This document shows positions 47,701-54,735 of a stretch of 64,000 bases of DNA, piece after piece. The DNA is from Arachidicoccus terrestris (GTDB lineage Bacteria; Bacteroidota; Bacteroidia; Chitinophagales; Chitinophagaceae). A model generated the notes under the pieces. It was given only the letters and a program-made list of their open reading frames with translations. It was not told where the DNA came from and searched no databases. The DNA is taken from positions 2,542,001-2,606,000 of the forward strand of contig NZ_CP083387.1 in assembly GCF_020042345.1 (NCBI RefSeq), read 5' to 3'. Each line of letters starts with the position of its first letter. Positions within the stretch are counted from its first letter, which is position 1. The position numbers were made by a program, and so were the translations under genes.

Positions 47701-47987
47701 ATTATAACGGAACTTCCGTTTTCTCGGACTATTTTCTGGAAGATGGTTCCTTTCTGCGGCTCAATACGATTACACTGGGATACCGCTTTTCAGAACCAGT
47801 GTTAAAACGCCTGAAAATTGATGGGTTCAGAATATACGCCTCCGTGCATAATCTTCACACTTTTACCAGCTATACAGGATATGATTCGGAAGTAGCGTCT
47901 TCTGACGGCGTATTGGGGAACGGTGTTGATGCATCTGCCTATCCAAGATCCAGAAGTTTCGTCGCCGGCATTAATCTGTCCTTCTAA
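44775..47987 (+). CDS. SusC/RagA-type TonB-dependent receptor
   Basis: 1070 residues; signal peptide to NSVYAQ (residue ~26). Regulatory-like domain ~30-105 (LTGTVLGESGPLPGVNVYVEG), then VVVIGYGTSQKKDLTGSVA (~112-130), plug with SPLYIVDGFESGDLTSIDVNDIETV and LKDASATAIYGARGSNGVI, and a barrel ending in VAGINLSF. No STN domain. The 148-bp upstream gap after the pectate lyase has no tandem-repeat module and no clear -7 box, so it may be read through from the lyase gene or have its own weak promoter. SusD partner 18 bp downstream. Substrate probably pectin-derived by position. Confidence 0.95.
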   Translation: MRIRFCLLFSCITYMFVLMANSVYAQNHPVHLTGTVLGESGPLPGVNVYVEGSSSGVLTDKDGQFNLAISTSDSLLTFSFVGYEKQTVTIGSKRIFNIRLTPVSDALNDVVVIGYGTSQKKDLTGSVATVSGDEIKQIPVATAAQAITGKIPGVNVVTQSGAPGADINIVVRGGTSITQSISPLYIVDGFESGDLTSIDVNDIETVTVLKDASATAIYGARGSNGVIVITTKSGKAGKTKVSYNGFIDIQRLTHPLKLMNPAQYVGYQYAYQLLQGNQLDWATNFGGDIDDPGFYSGAAGYIHDTYGSDPGIDWQDLVFGGSAIMQNHSLSVSGGNSKTRFLLNGNVMDQDGILAKHGDQKFNLRFKINHQISKRVSIDFNSNFSDRRIDGGGSLGGALRMSILQPPTGGVRFTDQELITMDLTDSMRKTDPQYDAYNPIIFNNANTQKSKRRTFTANLGIDISILKNLTWRSQASYNWTQTNNTTWNEGITANVIEAHGGPYGSISNGEGDAWQVTNTLTWKQEFGLHHLTVMLGQQTNAAQSSSSSNTYDGFNENNFGLNNIGMATNLYAKSSGLSKSRTVSAFGRVMYNYGNRYLLTATLRGDGVSKFAVGHRWGTFPSMSAAWRISQEKFMKSSNIFDDLKLRVGYGTTGNSDISNYMYVTSYGAGFYAIDRQEVSTLVPGGTLANPLVQWEKTSTKDLGIDMAILNSRISLTADYYINESKNLLLKASIPTSTGYSNQYQNIGAIRNSGFEFSLTTQNIRSGNFTWTTNLNMSFNRSKVLSLANDNSTLYSGSFIVEVGKPLGQFYGYKYDGIYTTDDFTQNSDGSYSLNGGIAREKGRSSQVKPGDIKFKPTAGNQDDNGNPVWSTDDRTVIGHSAPDFTGGITNDFSYKGFDLSIFMNFSYGNQVFNENNQRFLGPRLPNQEALAIMDSRFRLIDPTTGKETTDLTRLAALNPRQHDPRAVWSVNPNNNYNGTSVFSDYFLEDGSFLRLNTITLGYRFSEPVLKRLKIDGFRIYASVHNLHTFTSYTGYDSEVASSDGVLGNGVDASAYPRSRSFVAGINLSF

Positions 47988-48005
47988 TGTTTAAAATCAT
48001 CAATT

Positions 48006-49838
48006 ATGAAAGTTTCATATAATATTATAGCATTTATTTTGACCTTCGCATTAATGGGTTCTCTGTTTTCCTGTAAAAAGTGGCTGGATATTCCAAATCC
48101 GAGCGCTTATGACAGCCAGACCACTTTTGCTACCGTCAGCTCAGCTGAAATGGCAGTATTGGGTGCGTATACCAAAACCTTTAACCGTGATATATATTAT
48201 AGACTGGGAGATGGGAATGACGAATCGATATCCTCTGAAGGAATCGGAGGATCCAAATGGCTGCTTTCGAATTTTGAATATAGCCCTAATCTTGTTCCTT
48301 CTGATACGTATAATTCGATGTATAGCGGCATTGAATACAGTAATGTCTGTATCAAGAATTTAAGTGAGATGAAAGGTACAGACGCCGCTGAGGAGAAAAG
48401 AATTGATATGTTATTAGGGGAGTGTTATGCGATTCGTGCTCTAAGCTACTTTAATCTGGTTCGATACTGGGGCGATGTTCCCTACCGGACGGTTCCGATT
48501 ACAGATGACACCTCAATGTACGCTTCCAGAGTCAGCAGGGATACCATTTACGATGGTTGTATCACTGATTTACAGAAGGCGGTTGAACTATTGCCATGGT
48601 ACAGCGAAGGGATGATTGCGACACCGGAAAGATTTTCAAAGAATGCTGCCTATGGGATTCTCGCCAGGGTAGCTCTTTATGCAGCCGGTTACTCTTTAAG
48701 ATGGGATCTGAAGACTTATGCCGCATCTAGCGTCAGACTGGGAAAAAGAGCGGATGCGAATCGAATTAAAGCGTTGTATCAGATCGCCTCCGACGCCTGC
48801 GAAAAAGTAATAATGCGGGGAGAGAATATGCTTTTGCCGAGCTATGAAACGGTTTTTAGAAACCTGGTTCAGGGAAAATACGACAATGAAACCATGCTTG
48901 AGTATGGTCAGTATGGTAACGACGTGAATGGTGGAGGGATCGGGTATACCAATGGAATTTTTACCAATACAAGCTCCATTTATGCTAAGGCTTTTCCACT
49001 GATCGCCGTCATACCGACGTTATGGTTTGATTATCAGAAGGGTGATGAGCGCCGGGATGTATCTATTGCCAATTATAGCGTTACCGCGGCTAACGAGCGA
49101 CAAATGAATCCATATGGCAATAATCGTATCGGGAAGTTCAGGGTTACCTGGATGGCTGATAAGGGAACTGCGGTCAACAAAAGGAATATTGACTGGCCCT
49201 GGCTCCGGTACGCTGATGTGCTGCTGATGTATGCTGAAGCGCAAAATGAATTATATCAAGGCCCTACAGATAAAGCCAAAGATGCATTGGAAGCGGTGAG
49301 GATCAGGGCATTTGGAGGAAATAAGGATTTAATCGGCATCACTCCAGGCAATTATGTTGATTTTAGAAACGCTATTATGCGGGAACGGAAGTTAGAGCTC
49401 GCTTTTGAAGGATTAAGGAGAACGGATTTAGTCCGGTGGGGTGTGATGTTTGATACGATCAGGGCTGCCAGACAAAGGGTGATCGATATGGCAACCAGAA
49501 GCGGGCAATATGCCGATATTGATGCCTATAGAGCCTATAAGCTGGAAACCGCCACAGATTTTAATGATCCGGTGGTGTCTGTTCCTTATATAGGCTATAA
49601 GACTATGCCATCAGAATCTGTTGTTGACTCCCTTTCGTCAGCGGGATATACATTACTTGATATGTTCACCGGGGAACCGGCAGCCGGAGCAGGTAATTTT
49701 CCTCTTGACGCTACTGCGCCCTGGGTTACCGGACTATTTGAAGGCGCGAAAAAGAACAAAATGGAGTGTATGCCTTTATCCGATGGCATGATAGATGACA
49801 ACCCCGGATTAAAAGGGGAGCAGCTTCCGATCTATTAG
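48006..49838 (+). CDS. SusD/RagB-type surface lipoprotein
   Basis: 610 residues. Lipobox GSLFSC (Cys at about residue 23) followed by KKWLDIPNPSAYDSQTTF, a standard SusD beginning. GECYAIRALSYFNLVRYWGDVPY is the conserved TPR-side motif and ELAFEGLRRTDLVRWGVMFD the C-terminal RagB motif. Partner of the SusC 18 bp upstream. Last gene of the plus-strand polysaccharide region; a hairpin lies between it and the convergent regulator gene. Confidence 0.94.
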   Translation: MKVSYNIIAFILTFALMGSLFSCKKWLDIPNPSAYDSQTTFATVSSAEMAVLGAYTKTFNRDIYYRLGDGNDESISSEGIGGSKWLLSNFEYSPNLVPSDTYNSMYSGIEYSNVCIKNLSEMKGTDAAEEKRIDMLLGECYAIRALSYFNLVRYWGDVPYRTVPITDDTSMYASRVSRDTIYDGCITDLQKAVELLPWYSEGMIATPERFSKNAAYGILARVALYAAGYSLRWDLKTYAASSVRLGKRADANRIKALYQIASDACEKVIMRGENMLLPSYETVFRNLVQGKYDNETMLEYGQYGNDVNGGGIGYTNGIFTNTSSIYAKAFPLIAVIPTLWFDYQKGDERRDVSIANYSVTAANERQMNPYGNNRIGKFRVTWMADKGTAVNKRNIDWPWLRYADVLLMYAEAQNELYQGPTDKAKDALEAVRIRAFGGNKDLIGITPGNYVDFRNAIMRERKLELAFEGLRRTDLVRWGVMFDTIRAARQRVIDMATRSGQYADIDAYRAYKLETATDFNDPVVSVPYIGYKTMPSESVVDSLSSAGYTLLDMFTGEPAAGAGNFPLDATAPWVTGLFEGAKKNKMECMPLSDGMIDDNPGLKGEQLPIY

Positions 49839-49875
49839 AAGAAGTGTTTTGTGGGATATAAGGCAAGTTTTTTTG

Positions 49876-49914
49876 CAGGCAGCATTGGGAAGCATAGCGT
49901 CCTAATGCTGCCTG
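49876..49914. terminator. Hairpin between convergent genes
   Basis: Perfect 11-bp arms CAGGCAGCATT (49876-49886) and AATGCTGCCTG (49904-49914) with a 17-base loop, located between the SusD stop (49838) and the stop of the minus-strand regulator (49936). A T-run precedes rather than follows it on the plus strand, so it is not canonical, but its position fits a shared terminator. Confidence 0.6.
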
Positions 49915-49935
49915 TCTAAAGGAGACCATCAGAGA

Positions 49936-50259
49936 TCAGGCAATACTGCCTTTCGCTTTCCCGATGAGTTTATCCAAAGAGTACATGACGGAGTTTTTTA
50001 CATCCTCGGGAAGTTTCAACAAGGATTTAATTTTATCCATCAGCCGGTTATCTACAATAATATCATCATTTCCGGCTAAATAATCGATCGAAACGTTTAA
50101 AGCATGTGCCAGCTTGCCAGCCATATCCACAGAGGGGATGGCAAGTCCAAGCTCGTATTTGCCAATTACGTTAGGATGGGTTCCTGTTAATTCTGCCAGC
50201 GCCTGTTGGGTAAGCCCTTTTTCCTTTCTGAGTTGACTTAATCTATGTGCCAGTTCCAT
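49936..50259 (-). CDS. XRE-family transcriptional regulator
   Basis: 107 residues. A helix-turn-helix of the HTH_3/Cro-CI type occupies residues ~5-60: LSQLRKEKGLTQQALAELTG, then NVIGKYELGLAIPSVDMAGKLAHALNVSIDYLAG. The remaining ~40 residues form a helical tail, probably for dimerisation. It starts 38 bp after the end of the LytTR response regulator, on the same strand, and may belong to that operon or to its own. Target unknown; nothing connects it to the polysaccharide genes except position. Confidence 0.88.
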   Translation of the reverse strand: MELAHRLSQLRKEKGLTQQALAELTGTHPNVIGKYELGLAIPSVDMAGKLAHALNVSIDYLAGNDDIIVDNRLMDKIKSLLKLPEDVKNSVMYSLDKLIGKAKGSIA

Positions 50260-50297
50260 TACTAATTATTTTGAGGTGTTCTATGATTTATTTGAAG

Positions 50298-51026
50298 TTA
50301 AAAGCCAAGTTCTGCCTTTAACTTGGTATAGCCGGTCCGGCTGACCTGCAACCTTGCATCGTTTCTTAGAATAACGCAATACTGTTCTTTTTCATAAAGA
50401 TCGACTTTATGTATATGCTGGATATTGACCAGATAAGACCGATGTATTCTGACAAACTGATGTGATGGCAATTGTTGCTCAAAATTGCTCATCGTCTGGT
50501 GTTTGAGATAGTATTTGTCTGAAGTATGTATTTTAACATAATCGTCCGCAGCTTCCAGATAGAATACATCCTGTAAAGGCAATATTTTTACCTCGCCGCC
50601 TGCCTTTACAACGATACGCTGCATCTGTTCCGGCATCTGGGGAATGATCCGGTCTCTGGATAGCTGAGATTCTCCCTGTGCATAATTGCGCACTTTGCCT
50701 AAAGCGCCAGACAATCTGTCCGCGTGAACGGGTTTCAGCAGATAATCGAGTGCATTTACTTCAAATGCCTTTAACGCATATTCGTCGTAGGCGGTAGTGA
50801 AGATGATTTTAGGTGGATTATCCAATAACTCCAGCATTTCAAAACCTGTAATTTTGGGCATCTGGATGTCTAAAAACACCAGTTCAGGCTGTAATTCCTG
50901 GATGGCTTTCAACCCTTCGAAACCATCATTGCATTCTGCGATGACTTCAATGTCTTTATGCTCTTCCAGCAGCTCAATAAGTAGCGATCTTGCCAGTGGT
51001 TCGTCGTCGATAATAATAGTGCGCAT
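50298..51026 (-). CDS. LytTR-family response regulator
   Basis: 242 residues. Receiver domain (~1-120) with the acidic pair Asp7-Asp8, phospho-acceptor Asp53 in LVFLDIQMP, the Thr of FTTAYDEYA and Lys in LLKPVH. The LytTR DNA-binding domain (~135-242) shows VKAGGEVKILPLQDVFYLEA, YYLKHQTMSNFEQQL and FVRIHRSYLVNIQHI. It is translated right after the sensor kinase (11-bp gap) and the LiaF-like gene lies ahead of both. LytTR regulators bind short direct repeats, but the usual Bacteroidota members act locally on membrane or envelope functions rather than on PULs. Confidence 0.95.
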   Translation of the reverse strand: MRTIIIDDEPLARSLLIELLEEHKDIEVIAECNDGFEGLKAIQELQPELVFLDIQMPKITGFEMLELLDNPPKIIFTTAYDEYALKAFEVNALDYLLKPVHADRLSGALGKVRNYAQGESQLSRDRIIPQMPEQMQRIVVKAGGEVKILPLQDVFYLEAADDYVKIHTSDKYYLKHQTMSNFEQQLPSHQFVRIHRSYLVNIQHIHKVDLYEKEQYCVILRNDARLQVSRTGYTKLKAELGF

Positions 51027-51037
51027 AAATAAATATT

Positions 51038-52111
51038 TTAATCCTTAATATATTCCATTGGTATCAGAAGCGTGGCAACAAACAGATGAACGGGTTCCTG
51101 TTCTTCTTGTTTTAAGGTCAGCTTCTCAATTCTCAAAAGATCGTTTCTGGCGAATAATAAGTAAAGCCTCCTTTTAATAGACTCCAGGCCGAATCCCGTT
51201 CCCTTCACCGTTACACCGTCCTTATCGTAAGGGTTGCTGATCTTGAACACCAGGTTGCCCTGATAGGTTTTGACATTTATGGAGATATCTACTTCTCCTG
51301 TGGTTCCGTAGAGGCCATATTTAATCGCATTCTCTACCAGCGGCTGGATTAAAAAGGGCGGAACCTTTGTCCCTTCATTGTGGACCTCTATTTCTTCCGT
51401 TATTTTTAACCGGTGCCCGAATCTGACCTTTTCGATGGCTAAATATAATTGCAAGTCATTTAGCTCTTCCTGTAACAAAACAAAGCGATCATCTTCTTTT
51501 TTTAATGTATTGCGGAGGTAATCCGACAATTGCTGAACCATCTTTCTGGCATCTTTGGGTTGCCGGTTGATGAGTGCATTGATCGAATTCAGGCTATTGA
51601 ACAAAAAATGCGGTTGCAATTGTTGCCTTAATTTAAAAAGCTCAGCTTCCTTTCTTAAATCCTCTGCCTGCTGTTGCAACTTAACCGCTTCCTCGGCTTT
51701 TCTTAGCTCCGAAAGTATCAAATGGCAGATAATAGCCATGCTTAGTAAAAGCCATCCAATGATGATTCTGCCTATGATCGTTTTATCCCAGGACTCCACA
51801 TAAAGCTGGTCGTGATCAAAAAACTCCAGCAGTGCGTGTTTACTAAAATACACCCAAAGCATCGTGAGGATAAAACTGGGAACTTCTATAATGCCGTATT
51901 TAATATATTTAGGTATATAGAATACCGGACTATACCGGATGAATAATACCAGGCCATACATTAAGAAATAGGTCCCCAGACTGTCCACTCCCGCAACCAG
52001 AGGCTCAATATGAAAGGTGAAGTGTAGCCATAAAAATTGCCCTCCAGCCAGCGTAAACAAAAGTATCAGTGTACTTAATTTGATATTGAGCTTATTGACA
52101 TTAACGGGCAT
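51038..52111 (-). CDS. LytS-type sensor histidine kinase
   Basis: 357 residues. Four N-terminal membrane segments (roughly residues 12-34, 42-60, 78-92 and 112-134) are followed by a coiled-coil (~136-165) and a His_kinase domain of the LytS/YehU type: phospho-acceptor His168 in LQPHFLFNSLNSINALI, then PFLIQPLVENAIKYGL and the ATP-binding GTGFGLESIKRRL. No extracellular sensing domain is present, so the signal is probably sensed within the membrane or through the LiaF-like partner encoded 10 bp upstream. Cognate regulator is encoded 11 bp downstream. Confidence 0.95.
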   Translation of the reverse strand: MPVNVNKLNIKLSTLILLFTLAGGQFLWLHFTFHIEPLVAGVDSLGTYFLMYGLVLFIRYSPVFYIPKYIKYGIIEVPSFILTMLWVYFSKHALLEFFDHDQLYVESWDKTIIGRIIIGWLLLSMAIICHLILSELRKAEEAVKLQQQAEDLRKEAELFKLRQQLQPHFLFNSLNSINALINRQPKDARKMVQQLSDYLRNTLKKEDDRFVLLQEELNDLQLYLAIEKVRFGHRLKITEEIEVHNEGTKVPPFLIQPLVENAIKYGLYGTTGEVDISINVKTYQGNLVFKISNPYDKDGVTVKGTGFGLESIKRRLYLLFARNDLLRIEKLTLKQEEQEPVHLFVATLLIPMEYIKD

Positions 52112-52121
52112 GGATCAATGT

Positions 52122-52952
52122 TTAATTTTTTATTTCTACGCCACCACAAAATATGCCGCCTCTGAGTATCAGCGTTTTCTTGCGGTCATCGGCTGTTGTC
52201 ATTCTCCTTTTATCCTCAATGCCCCCCAGTATGGCGGTCAGATCATTTTGTACCTGCCAGTTTGCAGGAACGGTGATTTCGGCACCACCAAAGGCAACAG
52301 AAATATTTAAGACCGCTTTTTCTTCCAGATCTGCCTGGGACAGGTTGATTTTGGCACCGCCAAAGGCGCAATTAATATTACCGCCTTTAAAGGATTTTGT
52401 AAACATGGATTTTTCTGCGCTGCCAAAAACAGAATTGACATCCAGATAATCTTCACTGCTTTTATCACTATAGTCCCAGTTACTGACCATGCATTCCCTA
52501 TCGAAGCGATCCCGGCCTCTGAACCGTCTACGCATACCTCTTCTAAAATGGGGATGATGGTTTCGCTTCAAAATGAAGATCAGGCCAACAACAATAACCA
52601 GTAAGGGGATTGCATAGTTGCGAACCTGATCACTTAAGAGGTTTTCTTCCCGTAAGAGAAAAAATAAGCCGATGATAATGGGAGGGAGGCCTCCAAAACC
52701 GTTTTTCAAGAATATAAAGGCACCAATCACGATCAGGATCATGGGCCAGGTAAAGAGCCAGTCGGGTAAAAAGACACCTATACTGGGAATCTGTTTTAAT
52801 AACAGGACAATACCGATAATAACGATAAAGATGCCAACTAATGCTTTATTATGACTTACCCTGGACCGGAACATCGCATCGTAACGTTCTTTATCCTCAT
52901 GAGATCTTTCGACTTCCGGATGTTGCCAGGTTTTATTTTCTTCGTTTTCCAT
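52122..52952 (-). CDS. LiaF/DUF5668-like membrane protein
   Basis: 276 residues from ATG at 52952 (MENEENK); the frame extends to a TTG at 52973, but that codon overlaps the -7 box and is unlikely to be used. The N-terminal half has about four membrane helices (DUF5668-like: VGIFIVIIGIVLLLKQ, WPMILIVIGAFIFLK, PPIIIGLFFLL, IPLLVIVVGLIFIL). The C-terminal half is a beta-helix of the LiaF/VraT type with the repeated pattern GNINCAFGGAKINL and ISVAFGGAEITVPANWQV. In Firmicutes LiaF restrains the LiaRS cell-envelope stress system; here it heads an operon with a LytS kinase and LytTR regulator, suggesting a parallel role (inference). Confidence 0.85.
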   Translation of the reverse strand: MENEENKTWQHPEVERSHEDKERYDAMFRSRVSHNKALVGIFIVIIGIVLLLKQIPSIGVFLPDWLFTWPMILIVIGAFIFLKNGFGGLPPIIIGLFFLLREENLLSDQVRNYAIPLLVIVVGLIFILKRNHHPHFRRGMRRRFRGRDRFDRECMVSNWDYSDKSSEDYLDVNSVFGSAEKSMFTKSFKGGNINCAFGGAKINLSQADLEEKAVLNISVAFGGAEITVPANWQVQNDLTAILGGIEDKRRMTTADDRKKTLILRGGIFCGGVEIKN

Positions 52953-52970
52953 TTCTGCGATTTTATAAGA

Positions 52971-52978
52971 CAAAAATA
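52971..52978 (-). promoter_or_regulatory. -7 box of the LiaF-like/kinase/regulator operon
   Basis: On the minus strand the bases read TATTTTTG, matching TAnnTTTG, 18 bases before the ATG at 52952. This implies a very short leader. No convincing -33 TTTG is seen, so confidence is moderate. It also argues against the upstream TTG start for the LiaF-like gene. Confidence 0.45.
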
Positions 52979-53094
52979 GCAGCCTTTATTAGGTTATAAA
53001 AGCCCTTTTCGCTAAATGACGTCAATGCGTCGGTAAACCGTCTATATCAGACATAAATTATCTGAATTCGGCCTTTTTCACCATTTACCGTATG

Positions 53095-53119
53095 AAAAAA
53101 GGGGCTGGATGGCCCCTTT
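53095..53119 (-). terminator. Intrinsic terminator after the DUF937-OmpA gene
   Basis: Read on the minus strand: AAAGGGGC, a 6-base loop, GCCCCTTT and then a run of T. It starts 28 bp after the stop of the OmpA-domain gene and separates it from the LiaF-like operon. Confidence 0.85.
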
Positions 53120-53146
53120 CTCTCATTGTAATCGATAAATACAGGA

Positions 53147-54460
53147 TTATTTCTTTGTTACCCTAAGGTCAATACGTCTATTTTGTGCTTTGCCTTCCGG
53201 TGTGTCATTGGTTGCAACTGGATGCTCCTGGCCATATCCTTCAGCTGCAACACGGGCTTCTTCAATACCGTCTGCGATGAGTGCCGCCCGAGCGGAATTG
53301 GCCCGTTCAGTACTGAGTTTCAGATTACTATCTGCATTACCGGAATTGTCTGTATAGCCGCCAAGCTTAATAGTAGCATTAGGGAATGCTTTCAGTATCT
53401 GGGCTATATTGTTTAATTGTTTTTTTGACTCGTCTGTCAGGTCACTGCTGGAGGTCTTAAAATATAGACGGTCAAAAGAAATCCAGCCTTTTGTCTTGTC
53501 TACGGTGTCCACGGTGGCATTTGCGTCATTTAAGAACTGGAAGAGCTTATTTTCAGTGCTGTTTTCACCTACACCTTCGATGGTCGTGTTATTCGGTAAT
53601 TTGATGCTCGTAACTTCACCAGTGTTATATATGTAGTTCCCTGTTACAGTATCCAGGGCTCCTGTACTCACATCGGGAACAGGTGCAGACAAGCTTGCTG
53701 TGGTGTCGTCCTGATGACTTCCGACGACATGGTCATGCACCTTTTCATTACCCCAGCATCCTCTAAACAACCATATAATGAGGCCCAGAATGATAATCGT
53801 TAAAATCATTGGGACAAAGAATTTGTTATCTCCCTTTGAGAGATCTTTAGGCGCCTGTTCGTGATAATGAGCGTCCGAGTGGGCGGCTGCGGTGTGAGGA
53901 GCAGGTTGTTGTACTTCATGTACGCCGGACAGTATGCTTCCAAATCCGAGGGAAGCCGGAATGGCACTTAAGAACGCAGCTTTGTTTTCGGTGAAGAAAC
54001 CGGCCAGTTCCGATTGAGAGCCGTTTTCTTCAGACAGGTGTTTACCAATACTGCCAAGTGCACCTATTTGTGCGGTATCCAATAATTTGCGGATATTTTC
54101 ATTTTTAATGCCGGTGAAGCCGGCAATCTTTTCCACGATACCGTGAAGCTTGCCTCCGAAAACGTCATAAAGAAAAGAGCCGGCCTGGGTCGCTTCAGGA
54201 TTTTTATTGTCACCGGTAATAAAGCCGGATAGGTCGGATAAGGAATGATTTGCGAAAATGTTTTTAGCTTCACTGACAACAGTAGACAGGAACGAAGGTT
54301 CATTAGATACCTTTTGTGCGATACCCCCAAAAATAGTGGGAATGATGGCGGCTACGGCACTTTTAACTCCGTGAGCACTTTCTCCAAGTTTACCGGCAAC
54401 CTGTTCAGTAAAATTTCCGCTTAATAATTCTTTGGCATAGTTCAGAATATTGCTATCCAT
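53147..54460 (-). CDS. DUF937-OmpA fusion membrane protein
   Basis: 437 residues. The N-terminal ~190 residues match the DUF937 helical type (KLGESAHGVKSAVAAIIPTIFGGIAQKV...). One membrane helix follows at ~217-233 (FFVPMILTIIILGLIIWLF). A linker leads to an OmpA-like peptidoglycan-binding domain (~300-437) with LYFKTSSSDLTDESKKQLN, KLGGYTDNSGNADSNLKLS and a terminal NRRIDLRVTKK. There is no signal peptide, so the DUF937 part should be cytoplasmic and the OmpA part periplasmic: a link between cytoplasm and cell wall. Its function is not established. It has its own terminator and is separated by 275 bp from the gene upstream. Confidence 0.87.
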   Translation of the reverse strand: MDSNILNYAKELLSGNFTEQVAGKLGESAHGVKSAVAAIIPTIFGGIAQKVSNEPSFLSTVVSEAKNIFANHSLSDLSGFITGDNKNPEATQAGSFLYDVFGGKLHGIVEKIAGFTGIKNENIRKLLDTAQIGALGSIGKHLSEENGSQSELAGFFTENKAAFLSAIPASLGFGSILSGVHEVQQPAPHTAAAHSDAHYHEQAPKDLSKGDNKFFVPMILTIIILGLIIWLFRGCWGNEKVHDHVVGSHQDDTTASLSAPVPDVSTGALDTVTGNYIYNTGEVTSIKLPNNTTIEGVGENSTENKLFQFLNDANATVDTVDKTKGWISFDRLYFKTSSSDLTDESKKQLNNIAQILKAFPNATIKLGGYTDNSGNADSNLKLSTERANSARAALIADGIEEARVAAEGYGQEHPVATNDTPEGKAQNRRIDLRVTKK

Positions 54461-54640
54461 AATGTATTAGTTTAGATGTGATGGATTATGTTGTTTGCAA
54501 CAATGCATGATTCAGTTACAAATTAACAACAAAATTGATATAATCAAATACTAAGCCAAACCCTTATTCAAGATAGCTTTGCTTAAAAAGATAACCTCAA
54601 ATCGTGGTAAGGATAAAGCGACTGACACTCAATTAAATAC

Positions 54641-54675
54641 AAAGCCCGCTCTCTGAATAATCAGCGGCGGGCTTT
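54641..54675 (-). terminator. Terminator of the BlaI-M56-M56 operon
   Basis: Nine-base arms AAAGCCCGC (54641-54649) and GCGGGCTTT (54667-54675). Read on the minus strand, the stem is followed by a T-rich stretch. It lies 60 bp after the stop of the last M56 gene. Confidence 0.8.
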
Positions 54676-54735
54676 AAAAATAATAGTTGCTGCTTTAAGG
54701 TCAGTTTACATATTGTGCTAAATTCTTACCTGTAA

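Noticed and set aside
52953-52973. TTG start for the LiaF-like protein
   Set aside because: The TTG overlaps the TATTTTTG -7 box; ATG at 52952 is preferred.
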